In this document: one piece after another, positions 48,801 through 60,312 of the stretch | How the letters are laid out: each line of letters opens with the position of its first letter | Position numbering within the stretch: the first letter of the stretch is position 1 | Assembly: GCA_037954325.1 (NCBI GenBank) | Contig: JBBMNZ010000018.1 | Location: 7,123,501 to 7,187,500 of the forward strand | Source: Fistularia commersonii | Taxonomy: Eukaryota; Chordata; Actinopteri; Syngnathiformes; Fistulariidae | DNA: 64,000 nucleotides | Reading direction: 5' to 3' | Notes under the pieces: model-generated | The model's input: the letters and a program-made list of their open reading frames with translations, nothing else | What the model was told of the DNA's origin: nothing | Databases searched by the model: none | Translations under genes and position numbers: made by a program

Positions 48801-49558
48801 AAGTGACTACAAAGCAAATAGGAACCAACCCCCCTGATAAGGAGCCTATCCCCCTGACTGTAAACATGAATATCACCCTGTATATGATCTTGTCAAAAAC
48901 ACCAATACACATTCACACAATAAAAGGCTGAGCAAGGAGGAACTCAGGGGGATTTTCTGGATCTTGCCTCCAAAGAATGCGCTGAGTCTCCCCCTCTGCA
49001 GAACTCAAAAGAATAGTAGCTTGTCTGTGTTATTTCTTATGACAACCTCAGTTTCCTCTTTACAGGCTTCAACTTAGACCAGCCTGAATTAGAATTACTC
49101 CCTAACAACCAGTATCACGGTCCAAATGCAATATCTAACCCACAATAATATATACAACACAATACAACACAGTCCATGAGTTTGTGATTTTATTTTTGAG
49201 GTACTTTTGAATCAAGTCAATGTGGTATAGTGCAACAGCCCTGCAGGACATTTCCTGATGTTTTTTAGAGTGCCGCAGTTTTTGCTTATTTTGCAGAACT
49301 GTTTTGTAACATCAGGATATAAAATCATAATTCTTACCTGATAAAAGTTGTCTTTCCTGTTGAGTACTGACCCATTACCAGCACCATTGGTTTGCTGTCA
49401 AAGTCTGCATCTTCATAGCTAGGTGAGTGGAAGTGATGGAAAGAATAATATTTCTCAATTGGCAGTAGTCTTTTGTAGTAAAGATTCTTCAGCTCCTCTG
49501 TCACCATATTGATTTCCCCCATTGTTTTAGGGTTGCATTTAAGCCTTCGGAAAGACAT
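45895..49558 (-). CDS. ehd2: EH domain-containing ATPase, EHD2-like
   Basis: Dynamin-related ATPase that oligomerises on membranes, in caveolae for EHD2. Exons: 49558-49338, 48460-48284, 48197-48100, 47758-47346, 47256-47092, 46455-45895. They total 1635 nt, 544 aa plus stop, with all phases agreeing; human EHD2 has 543. P-loop GQYSTGKT (63-70), DTPG (151-154), NKAD (217-220), KPF loop (118-120), and a C-terminal EH domain with an EF-hand loop DIDCDGMLD (494-502). SRVGPEPTTDCF, DFPAVLRWFAERVD and DLVKRARLVR favour EHD2 over EHD1, 3 and 4. Oddities: the N-terminus MSFRRLKCNPKT differs from the usual MFSW start, the linker has NPF (425-427) where human EHD2 has GPF, and the C-terminal tail lacks the usual basic end. 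It lies in the intron span of an EGF gene, antisense. Orthology versus a divergent paralogue is uncertain. Confidence 0.9.
48534..48567. repeat. 14-bp hairpin in EHD intron 1
   Basis: AACACTCTCTATAG and CTATAGGGAGTGTT are inverted with one mismatch around CTAACA. The neighbouring TATTCTCTATATT also repeats. Confidence 0.8.
48698..48812 (+). mobile_element. V-SINE-like element with tRNA-Val head
   Basis: 48698-48769 folds as a tRNA. The A box AGCTCAGTGGTAGAGCG and B box GGTTCAATCCC are clear, and the anticodon loop TTCACAT gives CAC (Val). The acceptor stem has two mismatches and no 3' trailer. It runs straight into TGTAAGTCGCTCTGGTTGAA-GTGTCTGCCAAGTGA, the conserved core of fish V-SINEs. It is therefore a SINE, not a working tRNA. 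Confidence 0.8.
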
Positions 49559-49559
49559 C

Positions 49560-50388
49560 GTCAGAACCTTATTCCTGTCAAGTCTCCACTGTTGAAATAT
49601 CTAACTCTGCTAAGACTGAAACATAAAAGAATGTGGACAAGGAATACTATCGAAATCTCACAGCTGTCTGCTCCATCCTGCAGAGGAACATGTAGAGGGT
49701 GGAGAGGGTGTAACCAGAGACTGCAGCTGGACCTAACAGAAAGCCAATGTCAAGTGGGACAGGGTGGAGTAAAACTTAGTTTTTGTTGCTGTATAGGGAC
49801 AATTTTGTTGATTTCATGGATTCTTGTAAGGAAATTATTCTCAAGTGCTGAGAATAATCTCAATAAGACTGCTGAAAATCCCAAGAAGTGCTATTATCCT
49901 CAATTAGTACTGTGACTCACATCTTATGATAATAACCCTCAGAAGCTTTTTCAAGGACTTTTGTAATGTTTTAATATTTTCTGTGTCAGTCACACAATGG
50001 TGGAAGACAGCTAGTAACTGCAAGTTTACTCATCAGAATATGTTTTTGATATCGAGCAGCTCAACATAACAAAAAGTGTCAAGACTGCCCAAACTTCATA
50101 GGTCTTCAAAACAACCAGCTAAGAAGACATTGTGACATCAACTTACTGCCACATTAGAAACACCCCCACCAACATTCTTTTGTTATCCTTTAGTTGTTGC
50201 TAAAATGCTCTCATCTACTGCTCTTTTTTATTTATGTATTTAGCCTGCCAAGCCTGCCAATAAATATAATGTATGATACTAGCCTGTTAATATGGATTTG
50301 TAAAATCAGCTTTTCAAAACTGAAAATCTTCTTTTTACAGCTGAAAAAATATCTATTTAAAAGATTACATCTATTTAGAGTAGAATTT
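49560..50388. other. EHD gene 5' flank
   Basis: Contains the EHD leader and presumably its promoter. No recognised repeat, no clear CpG island, and no coding exon seen. Confidence 0.35.
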
Positions 50389-50466
50389 CTATTCTATTCT
50401 ATTCTATTCTATTCTATTCTATTCTATTCTATTCTATTCTATTCCATTCTATTCGATTCGATTCGA
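50389..50466. repeat. TTCTA pentanucleotide microsatellite
   Basis: About fourteen units of CTATT with variants (CCATT, CGATT) at the end. TTTAGAGTAGAAT(T/A)TCTAT flanks both sides. Confidence 0.9.
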
Positions 50467-50669
50467 TTTAGAGTAGAATATCTATTTTAAAGATTGCACA
50501 TGATCCTATTCAATTGCATATGTGTGTAGAGTTGACTTTTTGTATATTTGGATGTGAATGTTGTGAGATATATAAGCACAAGCCTATAAAAACCATAAAA
50601 GAAAATATATTTTTACAACTTTGTGGTTTTCATCCAATTGTAACTGCTTTGTCGCCCAGCTTGTCCCAG

Positions 50670-51388
50670 ATGGACACATGTTGTAGGCTGTTCCAAGGAA
50701 TGTGCCTGTGTTCGAGAACATTCCACTGTCTGTGACCCCAAAAAGTGGAGCTGTTTCTGTAAACCAGGATACCAGGGCCTACAGTGTGAGAAAGGTATAA
50801 GCCAATGTTACAGGGAAACAATGTTACATGCATTTATTTCGCAAAACCACAGCTGCAAGATCGAGGTGAGAGGTCACGATTACATTACACAGTAAACTTC
50901 CTCAGGTCAACCTCTTTCCTCACACATGTAATCATGAAAAAATACTGCTTCATTAAATCACAATGTTATACAAATCTAGTGATTAATTTACATTTCCTGT
51001 TGCAGTGATAGGATTACAGTAACATCAGTGCCAGCACTGAAAAGTTAACTTGGAGTCTTGCTGTTTCCCTACATTCCAGCTGTAATATGTTGTTTTGTGA
51101 TGGGAAAAGCTATTTGACTATTGTGTTTGCCTTTTGAAACTCACAGGTCTCAAACATAACTTTTACTTCTTCTTAAGCTGCCAGACTCAAAGTCAAGAGG
51201 TAGTGCCACATTTTATATTATGATTATCTTTCATGATTTGTGTATGTCTTATATAGTATGCAGGCTGGGCTCCAATGGAGCAGTGTGTAAGCCCTTGTAA
51301 ATGTTTAGCAGGAGTGTCATGTAAACCCAGGATTGGAGAGTGCAGCCAACGGTGTCCTGCAGGCCTTTGTGGAGATACGTGTGACTAG
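50670..51388 (+). CDS. 3'-terminal exons of a multi-EGF protein
   Basis: Two exons, 50670-50794 and 51264-51388 (TAG 51386-51388). They splice in frame through a CAG acceptor. The first gives GCSKECACVREHSTVCDPKK then WSCFCKPGYQGLQCEK. The second gives GWAPMEQCVSPCKCLAGVSC then KPRIGECSQRCPAGLCGDTCD. The cysteine spacing is that of MEGF/SCARF-type EGF modules. They likely belong to the same gene as the damaged exons at 43.9-44.3 kb, which would make the EHD gene nested in an intron. I cannot tell whether an active transcript remains. Confidence 0.5.
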
Positions 51389-51739
51389 GTTGAGACTGAA
51401 TATCACTTGATTGTTTAATGGATTAATGGATCAAGTTAATAGATCTTTGGTGCCAGGCCATACATGTATGAGAATTTGGATTTCAACATACAAGATGGAC
51501 ATATACAGTATTCACACATGATACATCAAGAATACTAAAGCTAAACTTTTTTCAGAGCGGCACATAAATGGTGTGAGACACAATGTACTCTCTTTCATAA
51601 TTTAATTAGATTTTAGGTTGACTTCAATTTTTTATTCATTCTTTCATTGTCCATACTGCTTATCTGTCATCCAGGCATATATTTTAACATGGGTATTGGT
51701 TCTCTACTGTATTCAATAGTAATAATAGAATTATATTTA

Positions 51740-52700
51740 TTTCAGGAGGGTCTCCTCCTGGTGGGACACCTCATCAGGGAGGCATCTAGGAGGCATCCTG
51801 ACAGATGCCTGAGCCACCTCATCTGCCTCTAATGTGGAGGAGAAGCAAGTCTACTCTGAGCCCCTCCCAAATGGCAGAGACTCTCATTCTGTCTCTGTGG
51901 GAGAACTCAGACACCATATGGAAGAAACTTATTTTGGTCACTTGTGTCCGTGGTCCTGTTCTGTAAGTCACTAGCCGAAGCTTGTGACTGCCTGTTGATC
52001 TTCCACTCAATTTTTCACTCAGTCTTTAACATAACAAAATACTTGAAATCCCACACTTGGGGTGGGATCTCATCCTCAACCCACAGAGGGCATTCTAGCT
52101 TTTTCCAGCTCAGGACCATGGCCTTAGATTTTGAAGTGCAGATTTTCATCCCAACTGCTTCACAATGGGCTAAGCTGGATCTTATGGTTGGATGAACCCC
52201 ACAGGACCACATCTACAAAGAGGAGAGACACAATCCTGAGGCCACAAAACCAGATCCTACATGGCTGCAACTTGAGTCTCTTTACATGAAGATCCAACTC
52301 TCACTGGAAAACCATCTGGCTTATTGCCAGCAAGCTCTGACACTGATTGTACAGGACCCTAATGGCCCATATCACAAGATACGTTACCCCATTATCCCGG
52401 AACACCCCCCAGAGGATTGGGTGTGAGCACCCCTTTTTGAAGAGGGGGATCACCACCCTGGTTTGTTAGTTCAGAGGCACGGTACTTGATGTCCACACCA
52501 TGTGGCAGAGGCATGTCGGCCATGACATCCCCACAACATCCAGAGTGTTGAGGAACGGCCAGGAGCTTTTTAACCAACTTTGCAATTTCCCCCCAGATAT
52601 GGGAGTCTCTCCCTGAAACCCTGAGTCCCTAGACTCTGCTTCCTCATTGGAAGGCATGTTAGTGGGATTGAGGAGGTCTCCCTTCCACTAACCTACAGTG
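51740..52700 (-). mobile_element. Rex3 LINE, rearranged
   Basis: Minus frames show NEEAESRDSGFQGETPISGG at 52650, CHMVWTSSTVPLN, then EAVGMKICTSKSKAMVLSWK and VEDEIPPQVWDFKYFVML, and a C-terminal RQMRWLRHLS-like piece near 51800. Stops are frequent. Its upper end is joined to an RTE LINE in the opposite orientation. Confidence 0.75.
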
Positions 52701-52734
52701 CCTCAAGTTAACGTCAGGAGTCCCCCTTTTACCA

Positions 52735-53330
52735 CCAAGAAGGTGGAGGAATTTAAGTATTAGGGTCAACAGTACACATCATTGGAGAATGTGAAAAGAG
52801 GTGAAGAAACGCATTCAAGTGGATGTTTGAAGGGGTGGAGAAAAGTGTCAGGGGTAATGTGAGATAAAATAGTATAAGCCAGAATGAAAGGGATGTGTAA
52901 AAGACAGTGGTGGGACAAGCGATGCTGTATGTTTTAGAGACCAATGCATTTAGGGAAAGAGTAAGTAGACCTGGAGTTAGCCAAAATACAGATTTTGAGG
53001 TTCTCATTGGGAGTGACAAGGTTGGATAGGATCAGGAATGAGTCTGTCAGAGGGACAGCACGTTAGATGTTTTGGAGAGAAGGTCAGAGAGGCCAGACTG
53101 AAATGGTTCAGTCATGAACCAAGGAGGGATAGTGAATATATTGTTAGACGGATGCTGGAATTGGAGCTGCCAGGCAGGAGGTCTAGAGGAAGACCAAAGA
53201 GAATATTTATGGACGTAGTGAGAGAGGATATGAAGTTAGTTGGTGTGAGAGAGAAGGGTACAGAGGATAGGATTAGATGGAGAAGGTTGATTCACTGTGG
53301 CAACCCCTGGAGGGAAAAGTCAAAAGGAAA
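52735..53330 (+). mobile_element. RTE/BovB-type LINE 3' half
   Basis: Encodes QHVRCFGEKVREARLKWFSH, EYIVRRMLELELPGRRSRGR and FMDVVREDMKLVGVRE, then the 3' end near 53330. The 5' half of this copy is mirrored at 57440-57806. Confidence 0.85.
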
Positions 53331-53524
53331 AGAAGACTATACTTTAGACTACCGGTACCTTCTTTTTTAGTACTACTTGAGATAATCAGATGAATCTGTA
53401 ATTCTACTTTTACCAGTGTATTTTTATCTAACTGTTTGTATATAAAATGTGAACTTTTGGCCGTTGAATGAACATTTAGGGTGAACTAACTCAGACCCAA
53501 TCTTGTTTTGATACAAGTTTTTAA

Positions 53525-53830
53525 GATAAGATAAGATAAGATAAGATAAGATAAGATAAGATAAGATAAGATAAGATAAGATAAGATAAGATAAGATAAG
53601 ATAAGATAAGATAAGAACAACTTTATTAATCCCGAAGGAAATTGTTGTGCCAGAGTTACAGAAAATATAACAGTAATAAATAATAAAAAGAAAAAGGCAG
53701 AATTAGAAATAAAAATAAACTATAAACTATAAAGTGTCTCAGTGAAACTATAAAGTGTCTAAAGTGAGGTAAGGAGTGCACAATAGTATGATAAAAGGAA
53801 AAATTGTAGTGTAGCTTTTATGAAATGAAA
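53525..53830. repeat. ATAAG satellite-like array and LINE-type tail
   Basis: About 18 units of ATAAG to 53615, then CAACTTTATTAATCCCGAAG and GAAATTGTTGTGCCAGAGTTA, a sequence found at the 3' end of many fish LINEs. AAAGTGTCTAAAGTG-type short repeats follow. Confidence 0.75.
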
Positions 53831-53839
53831 TATTGCACA

Positions 53840-54730
53840 GTTCTGAATATTGCACAGTGAAATGAAATATTGCAGTTTTTGTTTTTTTTAGGTTAAAGAC
53901 AGGTTTTTATGGTTGCCGGCAGCTGAATGGAGAGGTGTATCGCATTTTAATTTTTGATGCTACATGGGATTTGTAGTATGCCAACAAGTGAAAAATTACA
54001 TTTTCACAAAAAAAGTATTCCAATATTGATTTTTTTTTTTTTACTTACACCAAATTTAGATATCTGTCAAGGGTAAACATGCTTATAAATGAGGACCTCA
54101 ATTGAAATAAGTAACATGGAATAGAAATCAGAACTCAAAAAGATACTCAGAACACAGTCACAAATGGTTCAAATGCGTCGTGACTGATCTGATTACAAGT
54201 GGCAACCTTGGTTATGGGTGTGAGGTTGCTCAAATTGTGGCTGTCCAATCTCTGACCACATTCAGAGGTTGTCTAGTCAGATGTGACCAGCTTGAAGCTG
54301 AGCTTGAAGAATGTCTCATCCTCTAATAATTTTTGCTGCAGAGGAAGTATGATTATTTGTTTTTGGTAATTATACAAAGAATTACAACACAACCTTAATC
54401 AGACAGGCGAATTACAGTGTAGACGCGTCAAAGGGTGAAAATCAAGTAAGACGGTTTCATTTAGAAGGCAACATTCACTGATAACTATAAGCAAGTAAAA
54501 TTTAGTAAATTAGTGACGGTAAAAAAGAAAGAAACAAACCTTCTTATATTGTTTCTATTTTTCACCTTTTTTCTTGTTTTTGTAGGTGGGGCAAATTTGG
54601 CGGGACTGTGGCTACTCAGGGGTCATGTTTTTATCTATCATATTTGTTTTTTACTTATTAAATCAAACATGACTTTTTGAGACAGTTTTCTGGTAGGTAT
54701 ACCAATTTAAACACCATCATTACATAAAAA
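53840..54730. other. Intergenic, nothing recognised
   Basis: No gene or known repeat identified. Confidence 0.4.
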
Positions 54731-54734
54731 TCTA

Positions 54735-55085
54735 TCAATTGTCTACAGCTTATCCTACACTTAAGATCACGGAGGATCCCCAAGTGTAGCCTTTCCCCAG
54801 CAAGAGCCTAGCCCAGCAGTCATTGGGCGAGAGGCGGGGTACACCCTGGACAGGTTGCCAGTCAATTGCAGGGCCACATATGGAGACAACCAACCATTCA
54901 GTTCACTCTCTCAATCACAAATAAGGGCGATTTTCCCAATTAAACTTCTGCATGTTTTTTCTGTGGGAGGACACCAGAGGAAACCCACACAGTCACAGGG
55001 AAGAACATGCAAACTACACAGGGGACTAGGGGCCTTCATACTGTGAGACAGTACTAACAACAGTGTCGCCGTGCCACCCAGCACA
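54735..55085. repeat. Common teleost interspersed repeat
   Basis: GGCGGGGTACACCCTGGACA then GTTGCCAGTCAATTGCAGGG, GAGAACATGCAAACTCC-like and TGCCACCC-type segments, as in a widespread fish repeat (possibly a LINE 3' end). Family unassigned. Confidence 0.55.
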
Positions 55086-55347
55086 AACATTAATGTTGGT
55101 CTATAGAGGTGAAGTGAGGTTCTAATCACAGCCAAAGTTAGAGTCAATTGTATTGCAAATAGTGCCATATATTTCCCACATACAGAGCATTGAAATTACG
55201 TTACTTTAATACCCCTAGTGCAGTAGTAAACAGATATCACAGACAATAAGCTATGACTGGATTCCGTGAAGTTAACTAATTGTTCTTCAAGAAAACTATG
55301 AGAAAAGAGGGTCTTGCAAAAAACAAATAATGTTTGTGACTTAATGC

Positions 55348-55801
55348 CATGAAAGGAAAGGTGTACATGATAGTGATGAGACCAGTGATGCTGTATGGCC
55401 TCGAAACAGTAACAATGAAAAGACAGGAGGCAGAGCTAGAGGTCGCAGAGATGAAGATGTTGAGGTTCTTTTTGGGAGTGACCAGGATGTATAGGATCAG
55501 AAATGAGTCTATCAGACGAACAGCGCATGTTAGACGCTTTCGATAGAAGGTCAGAGAAGCCAAACTGAGATGGTTTGGTAATGCACAAAGGAGGCATAGT
55601 GAATATATTGGTAGACGGATGCTGGAATTGGAGCTGTCAGACAGGAGGTCTCGGGGAAGACCAAAGAGAAGATTTATGGACGTAGTGAAAGAGGACATGA
55701 AGGTGGTTGGTGTGAGAGAGGAGGATACAGAGAATAGGGTAAGATGGAGAAGGTTGATTTGCTGTGGCGGCCCCTGAAGGATAAAGCTGAAAGGAGAAGA
55801 T
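55348..55801 (+). mobile_element. RTE/BovB-type LINE 3' third
   Basis: KVYMIVMRPVMLYGLETVTM, EAELEVAEMKMLRFFLGVTR and RIRNESIRRTAHVR, then the usual 3' end. Confidence 0.85.
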
Positions 55802-55842
55802 ATTCTGGAGAAATATCTAAAGTTGCTGAAATAACATGAGTA

Positions 55843-56110
55843 CCGTAATTTCCGGACTATTGAGCGCACCTCAATATAAGCCATACCAGCTAGCTAGTTG
55901 CTATCTTGGGCTCCCTCCCTCCTGCCCACTAAAACCGTCAAAGTCGTCCTCTTCGGTGTCGGAGTTGAATGGCCTGAGAAATTCCCAGTCATTTCATCGG
56001 TCCAATGTGACGAGGATAAATGTTTTAGCGGTGTGAACCTCATTAGCCAACACTCCCCCCCCCCCAAAAAAAAAAACAAAAAAAAACATCAATTAGCCAC
56101 ATCGTTGTTT
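55843..56110 (+). mobile_element. Possible end of a DNA transposon
   Basis: ACCGTAATTTCCGGACTATT then GAGCGCACCTCAATATAAGC resembles a transposon end common in fish. The opposite end was not found nearby. A C10A10 run lies near 56055. Confidence 0.4.
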
Positions 56111-57400
56111 AAGTGAAAAAAGTCGCGTCTCATCATCCGGAATTCTAGGTAAACAAAAAACTGCTATAATATTTTCAATACAATAGAGCAGAAAACCATG
56201 CTATGACCAACAGTATCCTAATGTTGGTAGAATTTGCCAGAAAATGGAAACTTTGCACATTTCAAAATTAATTGAACAATTTTCAGTTTTCTCCTGTACA
56301 GTGTCATAAACATTGATCTGCACGGGGTTGCACTCCAGAGAGAATCATTGACCCTGGAATTTGATGGTGCAACCTCGAGACCCAATATTAAAGATCTCAC
56401 AGTACAGAGATACTGAATGAAAACCATATTTAATAAAGGTTAAGCATTTGCTTGTTTCTTTCCCTTTTTTTTCCTGAATACACTGTGTATCGCATTTAAA
56501 TTTTTGTGTATGTTTTATAAAATTTCAACAAGTCTTACAATAATGGTTTCATCTGCCTGACAAACAGTTGTACTGACCAAACAGTCTGTGTGTCACGAGT
56601 TACATCAGATTGTAGCCTGTTGGACATACTGTACTGAAAGCTATACAAACAGATACAACTTCATCATTTATGACAGAAATTAGTAGTGAAAGACAAAGGT
56701 TTATCATTAATCAAAATGGATGTAGTAATCCTAATGGATTACTACAAACACACAGAACAGTCTATCCTGAATTTCCCCTATGGGAATCAATAAAGTATTA
56801 TCTTATTATCTAATCTTAATATCACTCCGATAGTTGGTGTTTAAGCCTATATGTGCCATTGAATCTGTACAAAACATTGTTCATTGTCTTAATTGTAAAA
56901 TTACCAGTAAGTTAATCATTTAATAGACAGGCAAATTTAGACCAGATACATATACATTCCCCTCCACCTATGATTATCGAGCAATTTTGAAATCGTTTCA
57001 TACATGTTCTCAATCATTTTAAGAACACATCTTGCTAGTCTTTCATGACTTCAAAATTAATTTATTATTGTTGTTTGATTTGTATTAAATGCCCCTGAGA
57101 AAAAAACACTGAAATGTAAATAAATAAATAAATGGTTTATTAAGGTCCACTTTTTGGGCTTTAGTGACAGCTCATCTGGGGTGACTTTAAAAAACCTGTT
57201 ACAGAATTAAAACAAAAACAGTGAATATCTTGAAAATTAAGGTGTTTGGAAAAATGGCTAATATATTTTTGAAAAATTCCTGGTGGCCCTACCCTGCTGA
57301 AAAAGCTTGTCAATCAATACTTGAATAGTAGAAATAAAACAAAAAACAAAAGAAACTAACCATATTAGCCATTTAATTTTAATTGAGCTGTGTCTACCAA
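56111..57400. other. Intergenic, mostly unrecognised
   Basis: A short GAATTTCCCCTATGGGAATC-AATAAAGTATTATC tail near 56770-56815 matches the reverse of the element after the ATAAG array. Otherwise nothing identified. Confidence 0.45.
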
Positions 57401-57806
57401 AAAATTCACTATCCCTCCTCTGTACATGACCAAACCATCTCAGTTTGGCTTATGTGACCTTCTCTCCAAAACATCTAACATGTACTGTCCCTCTGACAGA
57501 CTCATTCCTGATCCTATCCAACCTTGTCACTCCCAATGAGAACCTCAAAATCTGTATTTTGGCTAACTCCAGGTCTACTTACTCTTTCCCTCAATGCCAC
57601 AGTCTCTAAACCATACAGCATTGCTTGTCTCACCACTGTCTTTTAAACTTTCCTTTCATTCTGGCTTATACTATTTTATCTCACATTACCCCTGACACTT
57701 TTCTCCACCCCTTCAAACATCCACTTGAATGCGTTTCTTCACCTCTTTTCCACATTCTCCAATGCTGCGTACTGTTGACCCTAAATACTTAAAATTCCTC
57801 CACCTT
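57400..57806 (-). mobile_element. RTE/BovB-type LINE fragment (inverted copy)
   Basis: Near-identical mirror of part of 52735-53105; both share the unusual CTGGAGTTAGCCAAAATACA insert. Not part of the larger RTE copy that begins at 57987. Confidence 0.85.
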
Positions 57807-57811
57807 CTTGG

Positions 57812-57985
57812 GGATAAAAGGGGGACTCCTGATGTTAACTTGAGGCACTGAAGGTTAGTGGAAGGGAGACCTCCTCAATCCCACTAACATGCCTTCCAAT
57901 GAGGAAGCAGAGTCTGGGGACTCAGGGGTTCAGGGAGAGACTTCCGTATCTGGGGGGAAGTTGCAAAGTTGGTTAAAAGTTGGCT
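57812..57985 (+). mobile_element. Rex3 fragment in the inverted composite
   Basis: NEEAESGDSGVQGETSVSGG-type frame; mirror of 52555-52735. Confidence 0.75.
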
Positions 57986-57986
57986 G

Positions 57987-60312
57987 TTCCTCTAACATGT
58001 GCTCTTCCTACTCTGAGACTCATTCCTGATCCTATCCATCCTGGTCACTCCCAAAGAGAACCTTAGTATCTTCATCTCAGCGACCCCTAGCTCTGCCTCC
58101 TGTCTTTTTGTCATTGTAACTGTTTCTAGGCCATACAACATCGCTGGTCTCACCACTATCTTGTACCGTGCATCTTTCCTTTCATTCTGGCCGATAGTCT
58201 TCTATCCCTGACGCTTTTCTTCACCCATTCCAACCTGCTGTTGACCTGGACTGTTGACCCCAAGTACCTGAAATCCTCAAACTTCTGATCTCCACTCCCT
58301 GGAGTCTCACCGTTCCACCCGGGTTCCTCTTGTTCACACACATATACTCTGTCTTGCTGCAACTCACTTTCATTCCTCTCCTTTCCAGCACATATCTCCA
58401 CCTCTCTAGATTTTTCTCAACCGGTTCTCTGTTCTCACTATGTCACAATGATCACAATGTCATCTGCAAACATCATGGTCCATGGAGATTCCCGTCTAAC
58501 CTCATCAGTCAGCCTGTCCATCACCACTGCAAACAAGAAGGGGCTCAGAGCTGATCCCTGATGAAGTTCCACCTCCACCTTGAACTTCTCCGTCACCCCT
58601 GAAGCACACCTCCCCACTGTCTCACAGCTCGCACACATGTCCTGCACCAGTCAAACATACCATTCCAGATTTCCTCATACAATACCAGAGCTTCTCTCTT
58701 AGCACCCTGTTATATGCTTTTTCTAGGTCTACAAAAACACAATGCAGCTCCCTCAGGCCTTCTCTGTACTTCTCTATTAGCATTCTCAACGCAAATACTG
58801 CATCTGTAGAACTCTTTCGAGGCATGAAGCCATACTGCTGTTCACAATGCTGACTCCTGCTCTCTGTTTAGCTTCCACTACTCTTTCCCATAACTTCATT
58901 GTATGGCTCATCAATTTTATCCCTCTGTATTAGCCACAATTCTGCACATCCCCCTTGAACTTAAAAATAGGCACCATCACACTTCGTCTCCATTCTTCAG
59001 GCATTTTCTCACTCTCTAAGATTCTGTTGAATAATAGTCAGACGCTCTACTGCAGCCTCTCCTTGACACTACCACACCTCCTCAGGTATATCATCAGGAC
59101 CAACTGCCTTTGCAATCTTCATCCTCTTCAATGCTTTCCTCACTTCACTTTTACTAATCTGTGCTTCTTTGTGGTCTACAATAGTCACCTCATCTACTCT
59201 TGTCTCTCTTTCATTTTCCACATTCATCAGCTCCTTAAAGTACTCTTTCCATCTTCCCATCACTCTTCTAGCATCTGTTAATACATTTCCCTCTTTATCC
59301 TTAATCACCCCGACCTGTTGTACATCCTTTCATCTTTATCTCTCTGTTTTGCCAACCTGTATAGATCATTCTCTCCCTCCTTACTGTCCAACCGAACATA
59401 CAGGTCATCGTACGCCCTTTGTTTTGCCTTTGATACCTCTATCTTTACCTTACGTTGATTTCTCCCTGTTCTCCTGTCTGTTCTTCATTCAGAGTCCCAC
59501 TTTTTCTTTGCTCACCGCTTTCTTTGTATATACTCCTGCACATCCTCATTCCACCACCAAGTCTCTTTATCTACTACCAAGTACTCTTCTACCTGTCTCC
59601 CTGATAACACTAGCTTCTCCTTCTCCCAAAACTCTCATCCCACCTGCGGGGCTTAGCCACTAATAACATTGAGCGTCACCCCTTCAATTTCCAGTATCAG
59701 ACTCATAAGTCTATCAAACAGTCTTTTCAACTCTAGAACATTCCTAACAAACGCCTCCTTCAAGATAACTCCTACTGCATTTGCCATCTTGTCAGTACCA
59801 TGATAGTACAACTTAAAGACTGCTCCTAAGCTTCTCGCCTTTCTACTTTTCCACCTGGTCTCTTGGGCACACAGTATATCCACCGTCCTTCTTTGCATCA
59901 TGTCAACCAGCTGTCTACCTTTTCCTGTCGCAGTCCTGATATTCAAAGTCCCTAATCTCGGTCCCAGGCTCTTTCCTTTCCACCTCTCTCTCCGCTTCCG
60001 AACATGCACTCCTCCTCTTCTTCTTCTTCTTGTTCTTTGACCCACAGTAGCCCAATTTCCATTAGTACCCTGTAGGTCATCAGTACCAATGGGGGTCGTT
60101 GTCATCCCGACCTTGACCGATCTGGTATGATCTGGTTATTATGGTTGAATCGCATGTTTGGTTTTGGCAAAAGTTTTACACCGGATGCCCTTCCTGATGT
60201 AACCCTCTGCATTTATCTGGGCTTGGGACCGGCTCAGGGAGACACTGCTCCATGCCCCGCCAAGGCCTGCTCAGAAGGACACTGGCCACTGCCGCCCTGA
60301 GGCCGCATTATA
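57987..60312 (-). mobile_element. RTE/BovB-type LINE, most complete copy
   Basis: From the 5' leader at 60312 down: endonuclease at 60105-59653 (LGTLNIRTATGKGRQLVDMM, DILCAQETRWKSRKARSLG, YYHGTDKMANAVGVILKEAF), linker MIKDKEGNVLTDARRVMGRW, RT (VFVDLEKAYNRV, LHQGSALSPFLFAVVMDRLT, RRESPWTMMFADDIVI) and MKGKMH, stopping inside the C-terminal region near 57987. Several stops and indels show it is inactive. The endonuclease resembles the BovB / craniofacial development protein 2 type. Confidence 0.88.

Noticed and set aside
59169..59663. A 164-residue plus-strand protein
   Set aside because: It is the antisense frame of the RTE LINE endonuclease/linker region.
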